Shown: positions 46,703 through 56,553 of the stretch, piece by piece
Numbering within the stretch: position 1 is the stretch's first letter
Layout of the letters: each line of letters starts with the position of its first letter
NCBI GenBank assembly: GCA_033439765.1
Contig: JAULSN010000012.1
Location: 558,001 to 622,000 of the forward strand
From: Lasiosphaeria ovina
Lineage: Eukaryota; Ascomycota; Sordariomycetes; Sordariales; Lasiosphaeriaceae
Direction: 5' to 3'
DNA: 64,000 nucleotides
Made by a program: the position numbers and the translations under genes
Notes under the pieces: generated by a model
Databases searched by the model: none
What the model was told of the DNA's origin: nothing
Seen by the model: only the letters and a program-made list of their open reading frames with translations

Positions 46703-48520
46703 TCACTTGGACTTGGAAATCTTGCTTCGCGGACTTGGTGACTGGCTATGGCTCTCCGAGGAGGACGGGGACGCTCGATCTGGTCTTGGGGTGCGGCGCT
46801 GCGATCTCAACGCCGCAGACCGGCCATATATCCACTCCATAAAGGTGCGCCAGGCCTCGCCGGCCGGTAGGATGTTCTGTCGACAGCGTCCCAGTCAGCT
46901 TCTGTGCCATCTTCAAACTGCCAGAGAAAAGCGCAGCAAACTTACCCTCGAGACGCGAGTCAGCAGCTCCAGCACCTCCTCCATGGTCTGCAGGCACCCC
47001 AGCGCCACAAACTTCTTCGCCGCCGACAGCAGCCCGATAAACACCGGGTCGGCGTCCTCAACAAGCAGCCGATCGAAGAACTCGCGCCTCGTGTGCCGCT
47101 CGAAGCGCGAGCGGTCGTCGGTCCGCGCCAGCCCACCGTCATCCTCGCGCGACTCGCGTTTCCGAGCCGTCATGCCGTTCCCCGAAAGCCCGTACAGGAA
47201 CCCGCCGGCGTCCTTGACGAAGTCCGCAACCGCGAGGAAGATGCGCGTGCGCTTTGTTGCCTCTCCGGTGGCCCCGGCTGGCGGTTTGTCGTCGGGTAGC
47301 TCCGACGATGGCAGGCAGTAGCGCCGGGATGGCGGCGCAGAGGCCAGCGTCCGCCTGGTGTCGTTGCGCGCCGCTCCCGTCGCCGTGTTGTTCCCGGCTC
47401 TCGCCGACGCCTGCCGCCCAAACGCCTCCTCGCCCTCCTGCTCCTGCCCTGGCAGGCCCCCCAGCTCGAAGAACTGGAACTCCACGTGCGACAGATCCGC
47501 CAGCTGCAGCACCATCTCCTCCAACGTCGGCAGCGCTTCGCCCTGGCCGCCACTACCACCTCCCGACACCGACGGCCGAGGCGCCGCCGCGGCGGCATCC
47601 GCCAGCCATAGATGGTCCGACCCGAGGAACATGAATCCATCGTCGAGCAGCCGCTCGCCCGCCGCAGCATACTCAATCAGCCCGCCCCCCTGCTGCGAGT
47701 TCGCAGGAGGAGAATCAACCAGCTGCGCGGCCGCCTCGGGCCACAGCGCGCGCGCGAGCCACGAGAACGCCTCGCGCTCCTCGCCGTCGCGGATCGCGTC
47801 GCGCCACACGGCGAGCCCCAGGAACAGGTGCGCGCGGTGCAGGCGGCCGCGCTCAAGCAGCAGCCGCGACACGGCGTACGACAGGCTCGCGAACGCGAAC
47901 ACGCCCGCCAGGCTGGTCGGCGACGCGCCGTGCAGGATGTCGCGGAACACGAGGATGCCCTTGTCGCGCATCGCCCGCGCGGAGGGGTATGCGGCTGCTA
48001 GTTGGGCTGCTGCCCGGGGCGTGTGGTTGAGTGCGGAGTGGGTGGCTATGGCGTGCTGGAACCGCCCGTGGTGCGAGATCATCGCTCGCCGTAGCTGGCG
48101 CAGCACGTCCCATTGTTGCATTGATGATGCGCCGGAGTCAGCGCTCCTCGTGCGCGTGGTGCTGCTGGCATCGCGGCGCCGGCTGAGGCCCGACGGCGTC
48201 GTCTGCGGCACGAGCTCCATCGAACTGGGACTGCTGGTCTGGTGGAGCTGGGCGGAGGGTGCGGAGTCCCACGCATCGGCGTAGCCGAGGAGCCGCGGCT
48301 CGTCCGGGCGGTTGGCGGTGCGCCGACGACTGTCGTCGTCGTCGTCGTCGTCGTCATCGTCGTCGTCTAGCGGCTCGGCCTTGTCGAGGATCCGCATCCC
48401 CGCGAGCATGCCGTCGGCCTCCGCCAGCGCCCGCTCCAGCTGGGCCGCATCAGACCCAAAGGTCAGGGACATGTCGGTCGGGTCGGCGGACAAGATGTTG
48501 TTGTAGTCGTAGTTCGCCAT
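46703..48520 (-). CDS. Hypothetical protein, 582 aa, with poly-Asp tract
   Basis: Two exons (48520-46946, 46876-46703); the 69-bp intron has a GTAAGT donor. An in-frame ATG 26 codons upstream (48598) exists, but MANYDYNN at 48520 is preferred because the upstream extension is Arg/Ala-rich and unlike the rest. Seen in order: an N-terminal acidic region with an unbroken 12-Asp run (about residues 52-63), a Ser/Thr-rich linker, a helical core (VLRQLRRAMISHHGRFQHAI and ILVFRDILHG, then Ala/Leu-rich helices about 180-270), a Gly/Ala-rich loop, a region TLEEMVLQLADLSHVEF, and a Ser/Arg-rich C-terminal tail. I do not recognise a named domain. The shape (acidic N-terminus, helical core, SR-like tail) suggests an intracellular, perhaps nuclear, protein. 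The Asp run is coded by a (GAC)n microsatellite. Confidence 0.75.
48332..48368. repeat. (GTC)n microsatellite encoding poly-Asp
   Basis: Plus-strand GTC repeats with one CAT interruption; read on the minus strand they encode the Asp run of the hypothetical protein. Confidence 0.9.
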
Positions 48521-49480
48521 TGGCGTGATCGAGTATGCGAGTGCACGTGCACGTGCAGGAGAGACGAAGAAGGAAAGTTGTGTAAGTATAGATTTCATGT
48601 CATGGCTCGAGTTGTGCAGAGCCCGCAGACAGGCCCGTTCGCGTTATTTGATCCATGGCAGGACAAGTGCCAGGCCGCGGGCGGCCGCTGGTGCAGGCTC
48701 GGTCTGGCAGTTGTCCTGTCGCGTCGGCCGTCGGGCGATTTTTCATGGTTATGTTTTAGAAGCTCATGGAATCGGCAACTTTGGCGCTGTGAGACAGTCG
48801 ATGGAAGGTGAGAGAAGTTTCCAGAATTAATCCTGCAAGCGTGGTAAATCGTAATCGGGGGGTGTGGGCCGTAGAATTGTCGTGCACGCCGCAGCAATGC
48901 ACGCACAGCCTCTCAGTGACGTGTGCAGGCTGACTGGTTCCTCTCGTGTTCGGAGTAAGGCGGAGCGGACCGCTGTTGTCAATCGGCCTCAGGGGCTCCG
49001 TGTTTCCGATGCGTTTTCGGGTGGCTGCAGCTGCAGCGTGAACAGTGCGAGCGTGCTGGGACTCTCTGCTCTGCGGAGCTTGTCGAAATAGACTTTAGCA
49101 CATCGTTTTAGTCACATTTTCTTCTTGGGTTCTTTTGCTTGTAACCTTGCTGTACAAAATTCCGGCGCTAGCATGAAAGGCTAGTTCTACGAATTGGAGA
49201 TTTTCAGGACTTGGAAAGACGCTCGGAAGGATTTAGCTTTTGGCTTGGCCCGTCAAAAGCCCACTTTCATTTGAGAGAAACAGAGAGAATCCAAACAGGA
49301 CAACAAATGGAAGCTGGACACTCAGGACAACACCGCGAGGTAGAAAACGGGACAAGCCTTTAAATTGCTTGGATAACTGGACAAATAGTCAAATTGATAT
49401 AAGATTGCGAACCTGGCCGTGTGAAGAGTTGGCAGAGATGAATTGTGCAGACCAAGTTTTATCTAACAATCCTCAATACG
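48521..49480. other. Intergenic region
   Basis: Upstream flank of the poly-Asp gene. No gene or RNA supported. Confidence 0.5.
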
Positions 49481-49789
49481 ATGGCCGACAGAGAAAGCAC
49501 ACCGTCTACACAATCACCCCAATCTGGGACTGTCTCCGCTGACGAGAAGGGGTTGGGAAAGAAGGGTATGTCCCATGCTTTACTGTCCTGGCCGGTTTCT
49601 GGTTCTTGTTGACTGATAATAGTCCCAGAAACTCCGCACATGCTTCTCCTGTGGCTGCAAGACCATCCAAAAGACTCACAGTTCGCCGAGAGCTGGTCTA
49701 CGGTGCGAGCACAAACTTGTCCTCGAGATGATCTCTCGAACGGCGAAATATCTCCCGACGGTTTTGACTTCTTGTCCTCCGACGTTTGA
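49481..49789 (+). CDS. Possible small gene, 83 aa
   Basis: Two exons (49481-49565, 49623-49789) separated by a 57-bp intron with GTATGT donor, a CTGAT branch-like motif and an AATAG acceptor; the join keeps frame. The peptide starts MADRESTPSTQS, has a Leu-rich segment (HMLLLWLQDHP) and an acidic end. No family recognised. The case rests only on clean splice signals and frame, so it could be chance. Confidence 0.35.
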
Positions 49790-50513
49790 TTCCAGCAACC
49801 AGCTCGTGTGTGGGGCCGGGGATTTGGCAGCCATTGTCTCCCTCTTGTATAAGGCAGGGGCTAGGGTTCATTAGGCTCTTGAGGTTCTGCTGGTTCCTTT
49901 ATTAGCATTCCTGGGCGGGAATTGTCAAGGAATATTGTTTTGGATTTGGGGGTTTAGAAGTTGGCGGGCCAACCTTGTCACGAGATTTGAACATTGATTT
50001 ATGATTAATCTAACTTGATTGTGGGTTAAGGGTTGGAAGGCCAATCCTGGACTGTGGAATGAACAAATACCATGGTTAATGTGTCTTCCTGGTGAAACTC
50101 AAGGGCATAGTTACGTCGATGGAAGGTGCATGGGGATTGATGTGGAGGAGAAAAGGGGCAAGGTTTCTGGATGTGGCTGAAGACTTTGTTGGTATCGGAC
50201 GGAGGCTAGTAACAAAACTAGAATAGGCAGGTATAAGATCATGTCAACAAGCAGAGACAGATGGACAGAAGACTCCTGGGCTGGGTGGATACCCCAGGTA
50301 CCTGGCGATAAAGAAGAAGGGAACAACTAATAATGCCTTTCCCTCGTAGATTCCGGCCACGGTAAGTATGCTACATATAAGATAATGAAACGCTAATACT
50401 CGACAGATAATGCCATGATAACAACAGATGATACCCGCCTGGACTTGTATAAGTTGGTAGGAGAACGATGACAACGCCCCCTCTAATAAGAACCAACAAT
50501 TGATCCAAACAAA
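49790..50513. other. Intergenic region
   Basis: AT-richer stretch with no supported gene. Confidence 0.5.
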
Positions 50514-51190
50514 TTATTTAGGGTCCTGTCGGTTGTTCTTCAAGGTAAGAACCCTAACTATACCAACTATACCTCGAAGTGCACTTTCTGCCCCCTGTGC
50601 TGCAATATCTACGAGTGTTCTTCTTCTTTGTAAAGTACCTGGTTCTGGGTTTGCTGCTGTCGGCGGCTTGGCCGAGTCATTGGTAGGCGAGGGAGTTTCG
50701 GGTTTCTCGGAAGGCTGCTCGGAGGCTTGGGGTGACTTGAGAGGTTCGTCGGGCCCGAGATTGGATCTTTGTTGCGATAGAGGGGGCGAAGCTAGATTGT
50801 CCATTGTTGCGCTGACTTGCGATGGCTGTCTGGGCTTGTAAAAGGCTTCCGACAAAGTCTCGAGTTGTTTCTATTGTCACCCGATGGTACGTCAGTTGGG
50901 ATGGAGCCATGGAGAGAAGATGACAAGGAGCAAGTGGATGGGGGGACTGACATCACTGAGCCCATTGGGCGATACAACGACAACTCGGCCTGCCCCTTTG
51001 CGCTGGCGGTGGGTATCTCGAAATTAGTCCAACTCCTTTCTCGCGGATGAACATGCGCTGCATAGAATATACCAACCGACATCTTATATTTTCCAACCCC
51101 CAGTATGTCGTCCAGCTCTTGCTTCAGCTTCGTTGGATCGGGGTTGGTGACTGGCAGCCTTTGCTCGCGCCACCCGTGCGGGACGCTCAT
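50514..51190 (-). CDS. Hypothetical protein, 196 aa
   Basis: Two exons (51190-50957, 50870-50514) with an 86-bp intron ending GACAATAG. The N-terminal third is ordered-looking (MSVPHGWREQRLPVT, then KLKQELDDILGVGKYKM), and the C-terminal two thirds are Pro/Ser/Gln-rich and probably disordered until a short Ala/Leu/Val helix near the end (DIAAQGAESALRGIVGIVRVL). No signal peptide or named domain seen. The final helix could be a membrane-associating or amphipathic segment. A third exon upstream cannot be excluded. Confidence 0.55.
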
Positions 51191-52308
51191 GGTCTGAAAG
51201 GATGTCCGGGAGCGGGGTTTGGGTAAACAGAGGGCCCTTGAACAGATAGTAATTAGTATATGATGATTGTGTTGGCTTGGGTACCAGGCGCCGTGATGAA
51301 ACGCGCTGGCGGATGATGGGATCACCACATTGTTGGGCGAGAAACGGATGACGTTTCAGGGGGCGAGTCCTGCTTTTCAGGGAGGTAAAAGCAGGAAAAC
51401 TGAGAGGGCTGTGCCGGTGGCACAGACAATATGCACGTGATTGTGTGCACCGGATGGGTTCTGCGTAAGGTGGTAGGTAGGCTGCAGCTGCAGTGTTGCA
51501 AAGGAGTCAGCTCCGCCGCCTGGCCCTCGGAGAGCCCAGTCTGCCCTTTTAAAGCCGCTGAAATGAAGACCAAGAGTCATAGTTCCAAACTGAAAAAAAT
51601 ACACAATACTTGGTTGGTAATCTGCTATTGCTGCAGTGGCTCCAGTGCCCAAAACACGTCTGCCTTTGAAGCCCAATATCATGTCCACGGGTATGCTTGG
51701 CTAGGGACGTGGCAGTGAGCTTCGACAACTTGGGCAATGACTGTCGGGTGTTGCCCGGGTGGGGTAAGGTACGTTGTGCCCGGCATATTCCGTACGGGTC
51801 GACGAAAAACATGCCCTGGATTCTGGAGGTGCGCTGGCTGGAACTTGCAGGGGAAGGGACGCCATCACTCGAGAGATTACCAGCTGGCCACGTGCACCTG
51901 TTTTCGTCGACAGGCCCGAGGAGGCGTCGACTCTGGTGCATAATTGGGCGGCCGCCAGCCATGGCCATGCAAATATTATGCACACCCCGCCCCAGCCATC
52001 AAGTCGCGCCGTCGAAAGATAGCGAGTTAGCCAATACAAAGCGATTTTGGGGTGATACATCTCCGCTCACCCTCAGCCCTTTCCTGGCTGGTGTGCACAC
52101 CTTAAATTATTTGATGAAGGGCTGCGATTGTGCAATTCCAACGAGGCTACGGCCGAGACTCTGAACCGTGCGCTTGGCGTTATAAGATGAGGGACCCTGG
52201 GGCGGGCCGTTCCGTTGCGGCGGGCCGCTCTTCTCACCGGCTCGCATCTCTCGGAACTCGCTTCACATTCGTCACCACGCCAGGACTGCCAGAGAATAAC
52301 GAATCGAC
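51191..52308. other. Divergent promoter region, hypothetical gene and CorA-like gene
   Basis: 1.1 kb between divergent starts. Only weak frames occur on either strand. Confidence 0.5.
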
Positions 52309-54560
52309 ATGGACTGGCCTACCGCGCTGCACCCATCCCTCACAGCAAGTGACAAGGCCCTGTTCAAATGTGGCCAAGACTCGCCACACCAGAGCAGACT
52401 GTTGCGCTCCAACGTGAGTGCCCCATCCAGTCGTTGTTCTCCATTTGAATAAGAAATCAGTAGTTGACCGAGTACCCCTTGATCAGATACCTAAGAAAGA
52501 ATATGTCTCTCAAAGGCTGGGAGAGGACTGGTCAGAATGGTTTGAGGTAATTAGTCCCCCAAATGGACTCCCGTTTCACCGCCGATTTCGAGACTAGGAA
52601 GTGAAATCGAGCGAATTGCTAATTCTATTTCAATAAATACGCAGACGTCCGTGTTTAAAAGCCCTCCCGGGAGCGTAAAGCCCGAATCTGGATTCCACAT
52701 CCTGTAACTATGTATCTTACCTTTTGCCAATTGCCATGTCACTTCCCTAACATGTGTAGCCTGTCGGCCCGCGTCTATCCTGTTCAGACGGACCCCGAGG
52801 AAATTCCTGCCAGGCTCAACTACCTTCCAATTTCATCAAAAAATTGGCAAGAGATCACGAATGCGTTCCCGTTTCACAATGCCATTTGCAGCTCCATCGG
52901 CCTTGAAAGATGCTATTCGACATATCTCGTCAAAGAAGTCAAGCCCGAGCCTCTTGAGATGTACACTGCCGTCATGAACTCGCTGTGGCCCCGCAACGTT
53001 GCTATATCATCAACCCATTTCCAGACCGCCAAGTTCACCGCGGCTATCATCTACGGCTGTAACCAAGAACAGATGGTAAGGGTAGAGAACCTTCTGCATG
53101 ATTCACCGGAGGTCTGGGAACATCCGCTTCTGATGGTCCGTATCTTCGCCGAACTCCAGCGAGACAGGTTGACCGATTTGGCGCAAGAAATTATCGAAAG
53201 CTCTCAGGATCTCATTATCGATCTCAATATTCGTCGCATTTCAGAGGATCAGACCCTGACATGGGAATCAAGTGTCAGATTGGGCGAGCACCGCCTCAAG
53301 GGCAAACAGCTCGAGGAGGAAATCAGAACGACCAAAGAAGAGCTGAAGAAGATGATTGAGGCGATCAACCATCGGAAAAAGAAAGACGGAGGTAAGTTAC
53401 CGCCCTCGAGGACCGCGGGCAGCAAGTGGCGTTCGTAATTAGCACGCTGATCAGTTGATTAACCTATAGGGGAACCAGACTTGAAGAAAACGGAAGACGG
53501 AGGTAAGTTACCGCCCTCGAGGACCGCGGTCAGCAAGTGGCGTCCGTAATTATCACGCTGATCAGTTGATTAACCTACAGGGGAACCAGACTTGAAGAAA
53601 ACGGAAGGTGGAGGTAACTTAACGTCCTCGAGGACCGTGGGCAGCAAGTGGGCCTTCTTAATTATCACGCTGACCACTTGACTAAACTACAGAGGAACCA
53701 GACTTCGCAGTCAGCACAAGGAGGTTTGTCAACAGATTCGAGGAGATCTGCTGTGATATGGATTCCTTGATGGCAAAGTGCCGGATCAGCTACGAAGAGG
53801 TGACATTCACAAGAGAGATTGTAAGCGCTTACCCTACTCTTTTGACGCCTCATGATTACTTGCATGACTGCCGCCATACTCAGGAGGACTACTAATCCAA
53901 TCAACAGTTTATCGCCGAGCAAGCGAGACGAGAGGCAGTGGAGGCTCGCAAAACGGGGTCTGTCAGTACCGTCATTGCCTTTGTCGCCATGCTCTACCTT
54001 CCTATGACATCCGTAGCAGTAAGTTCCACCATACTATATCACATGGCAGCAACTTCGCCCCAGTTTAATCAGATGATTATCCCGCGCAGACTGTGTTCGC
54101 CATGCCCGTGTTTAACTTTGGCAATCGTTGGGTCGACGCGCGCTGGAATCCGACTTCAGGCCAGAGCTCATCATCGGACGGTGGCGGATCGGGTGGTAGC
54201 GACAACCCCGTCTTTTCCGGTTATTTCTGGACTTACCTCGCTGCCACAATATTCCTGACGTTAATCACGATTCTCGGGTGGAGCTGGTACACCAAGGAGC
54301 CGGCTAAGCCGGCTGCAAGCGGCGGAATCGCTGCCACCGCCCGCAATGAGAACAGCGGAGGCTGGGGTGCATCTGATTACCCGGGCTCCACCGACTCTGG
54401 AGGGGAGATGATGGCGGGAGCCAACGGCAGTGTTGGGTCTAAGATACCTTTACTGCAGCAGTACTTCTACCGTCTATGGCCCGCTGGGCGGAAATGGTCA
54501 TGGAACCCGTGGTCATGGTTTGGGACTCGACGGGTAGATAGGGATATCAGCAAGGCTTGA
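52309..54560 (+). CDS. Fungal CorA-like two-transmembrane protein, 543 aa, nine exons
   Basis: Exons: 52309-52413, 52487-52546, 52645-52703, 52760-53391, 53470-53502, 53581-53613, 53693-53820, 53908-54018, 54090-54560; total 1,632 nt in frame. A soluble N-terminal domain (about 1-300) starts MDWPTALHPS and includes GFHILLSARVYP and a helical, charged segment (KLEEEIRTTKEELKKMIEA-like coiled coil). The C-terminus has TM1 (STVIAFVAMLYLPMTSVATVF, followed by AMPVFNF) and TM2 (FWTYLAATIFLTLITILGW), the layout of fungal CorA-like proteins. The strict CorA GMN motif is not seen; AMP occupies that position, as in many fungal CorA-like proteins, so ion transport is uncertain. Introns 5, 6 and 7 with the two 33-nt exons between them are a tandem triplication (see repeat entry). 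Gly/Ser-rich cytosolic or luminal loop between the TMs. Confidence 0.82.
53392..53692 (+). repeat. Triplicated intron plus mini-exon, 111-bp unit
   Basis: Three introns (53392-53469, 53503-53580, 53614-53692; 78, 78 and 79 bp) separated by two 33-bp exons (53470-53502, 53581-53613). The first two introns differ at four positions, the two exons at two. All introns are phase 1 with GTAA donors and AG acceptors, and each mini-exon adds eleven residues (EPDLKKTEDGG and EPDLKKTEGGE). Confidence 0.9.
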
Positions 54561-54701
54561 GAGAGCAAGGCGTGCCGGGTTTTGTAATGTACTGTACAGC
54601 TTATCCCGATTAGATCGATTGTTTTGACATGTCTCCCGTCGCAACCACCCTCAGAGTCAGTCAATGCCAACCAGCATAGCCACTTAAAAACAATTCACAC
54701 C

Positions 54702-55133
54702 TCAAAAGTCTTCCATCTTGAAGACCTCATAGGACGGCTCCTCGTAGGGGTGGGCCCTGCACACTGGCACATCAGCAATCTCCTCCCTCACACATTACCA
54801 CAGACAATTGCCTGCCTTCCACTCCGGCAATTGGAGGACAACTCACTTCTTCAGCGCAGCAACGGCCTTCCGCACGACGTCCTCGCCGAGACACAGCGTC
54901 TCGACGCGGGCCTCATCGACGAACTCGAGTTCGCCGACCTTGCCAATGTGCGGGTTCGCGGCGTCGCCGGGCCGGAACTGGCCCGTGCCGAGCGTCGTCC
55001 AGCAGCACTCGGTGTAGTTGCCCGCCCCCGGATAGCGGCCGGCGCCCGCGCCGAAGATGGCTGCCTTGCAGGCGTCGAGCGCCGCCGGCGGCACGTGGAA
55101 TACGAGCTTGTACCGCGCGAGCGTTGAGGCCAT
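54702..55133 (-). CDS. Small NIF3/YqfO C-terminal-like protein, 113 aa
   Basis: Two exons (55133-54847, 54756-54702) with a 90-bp intron; joined, the second exon supplies AHPYEEPSYEVFKMEDF. The whole protein matches the ferredoxin-like insert domain of the NIF3/YqfO family, also found alone: YKLVFHVPPAALDACKAAIF, GAGAGRYPGAGNYTECCW, GTGQFRPGDAANP, VETLCLGEDVVRKAVAALKK and the HPYEE motif. Length is right for the single-domain fungal form. The fold is related to the PII/CutA group; no catalytic role is established. Cytosolic by absence of signals. Confidence 0.9.
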
Positions 55134-55561
55134 TGTCTTTCTGGGTGTTAGTTTTGACGGCTGAGAGTCGAGGAAGGCGCAAATTCCTGATGGAAATTTT
55201 GACAAGCTTGTTGACTCAGGTGAGTTCTGAGATGAGAGAGCCGATGACGTTGATTGCGGAGACCGATCATGGCCCCCCACCTGTGGGGTTTTATCACGAC
55301 CTCGTTTACCCCTAACCCTGGAAGCGTTCCAAGTTGCCAACACAAGAAAAGGAAGCTTGTCTTACAAATAACATCAGACTAAAAGAATGAAATGATCAAA
55401 CTGCAACCTGTGCGTTGCTTAGTTCATGTTCAGCATAACTATGTAATTATATCACCAGAAATAGCTACAGCAACTCCCTCTCAATCCCAAACCATTCATT
55501 AACCAAGTCATCAAATGATCAAATAACACCACAGAGAAAGTAAGCAGCACCCTTAACCCCA
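55134..55561. other. Intergenic region
   Basis: Shared 5' flank of the NIF3-like gene and 3' flank of the Ser/Thr-rich gene. Nothing else seen. Confidence 0.5.
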
Positions 55562-56553
55562 TCACCAGAACCGGAAGTAAAACGGAAACGGGACCATCCG
55601 CCCTGCAGCAGCGGTGACTACGAAGCTGGATGTGCTGGATGCAGGAGGAACATTCGTCGTCCTCGAGGTCGTCAACGACTGTGAACTCGTCGGCAGCGGG
55701 AAGTCGGTGTCCGGAGGCGGCGGCGGGGTCGACTGTGAGCTGGTTGGCAGTGGGAAGTCAGTGTCGGGCGGCGGAGGGGGTGTCGACTGTGAGCTTGTCG
55801 GTAGCGGGAAGTCGGTGTCGGGTGGCGGCGGCGGCGGGGTCGAGGTAGAGTCCGGCGGCGGATTAGTCTTGGTGGAGCTCGGGCAGGTAGTGGTGGTGGT
55901 GGTGTCCGAGACTGTGACCGTGGTGGTGGTGGTGTCCGAGACTGCGACCGTGGTGGAGGAGCACGACGAAGACGAGTCGGGCGGCGGGCGCGTCTTGGTC
56001 GTCGTCGTGGATGTGTCGGAGATGGTCACCGTGGTGGAGGAGCACGACGGCGTGGACCTCGTTCGGGAGGTGGTGCTGCAGGTGCTGTTCTCGCTGTGGC
56101 TGTGTGTCGTGCTGGACGAGGCGGTGCTCTCAGAGCTGGAGCTTGTCGTGGAAGCTGAAGCGGAAGTGGAACTCGAGCTGGGACTGGTCGACGTCGAAGT
56201 CGAGCAACCTGTCGCCGGCGCGATGGTCCACGACGTCGAGCACCCAACGCCCTTGCACTTCTCGTGGCATGGAAACGACTTGTATGCGGTGGCCGGCTTG
56301 TCAGGGCATCCGCACTGCTGCGTCGCGGTGCTCAGAACCAGGCACAGGGGAACAACGCAGGTGCCGCAGAGGTCTTTGGTTGCCGTGACCGTTGGGCAAC
56401 CGGTTTGCAAGGTAGTGGTAGGGTGGGTGGCGGCTGCAGGAGCAATGCTGTGCAACTCTACTGTCAGTGGAAAGTCTGCATATCATCAACTTCCCTTGGT
56501 GTCTTGTCTTACATTGCGATGCCAACGATGGCGAGAGCCCCGAGCAGACGCAT
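55562..56553 (-). CDS. Secreted Ser/Thr/Pro-rich protein with Cys-rich N-terminal domain
   Basis: The ATG at 56553 starts a 13-residue hydrophobic stretch (MRLLGALAIVGIA) that is a good signal-peptide core, followed by a GTAAGA donor. The main exon runs to the stop at 55562: a domain with about nine cysteines (QTGCPTVTATKDLCGTC to GVGCSTSW), a long Ser/Thr-rich region likely O-glycosylated, and three copies of an 18-residue Pro/Thr repeat. The obvious donor and each nearby acceptor give incompatible phases, so the exon 1/2 junction is unresolved (a GTTGGC donor would fit phase 0 but is weak, or a frameshift exists). The end is aromatic (FPFYFRFW) rather than a GPI signal. Likely a cell-wall or secreted protein of unknown function. 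Confidence 0.6.
55679..55843 (-). repeat. Three 54-bp coding repeats
   Basis: Units begin at 55679, 55733 and 55787 on the plus-strand coordinate; each encodes PPPPPDTDFPLPTSSQST with minor nucleotide changes and a variable number of prolines. Confidence 0.92.
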
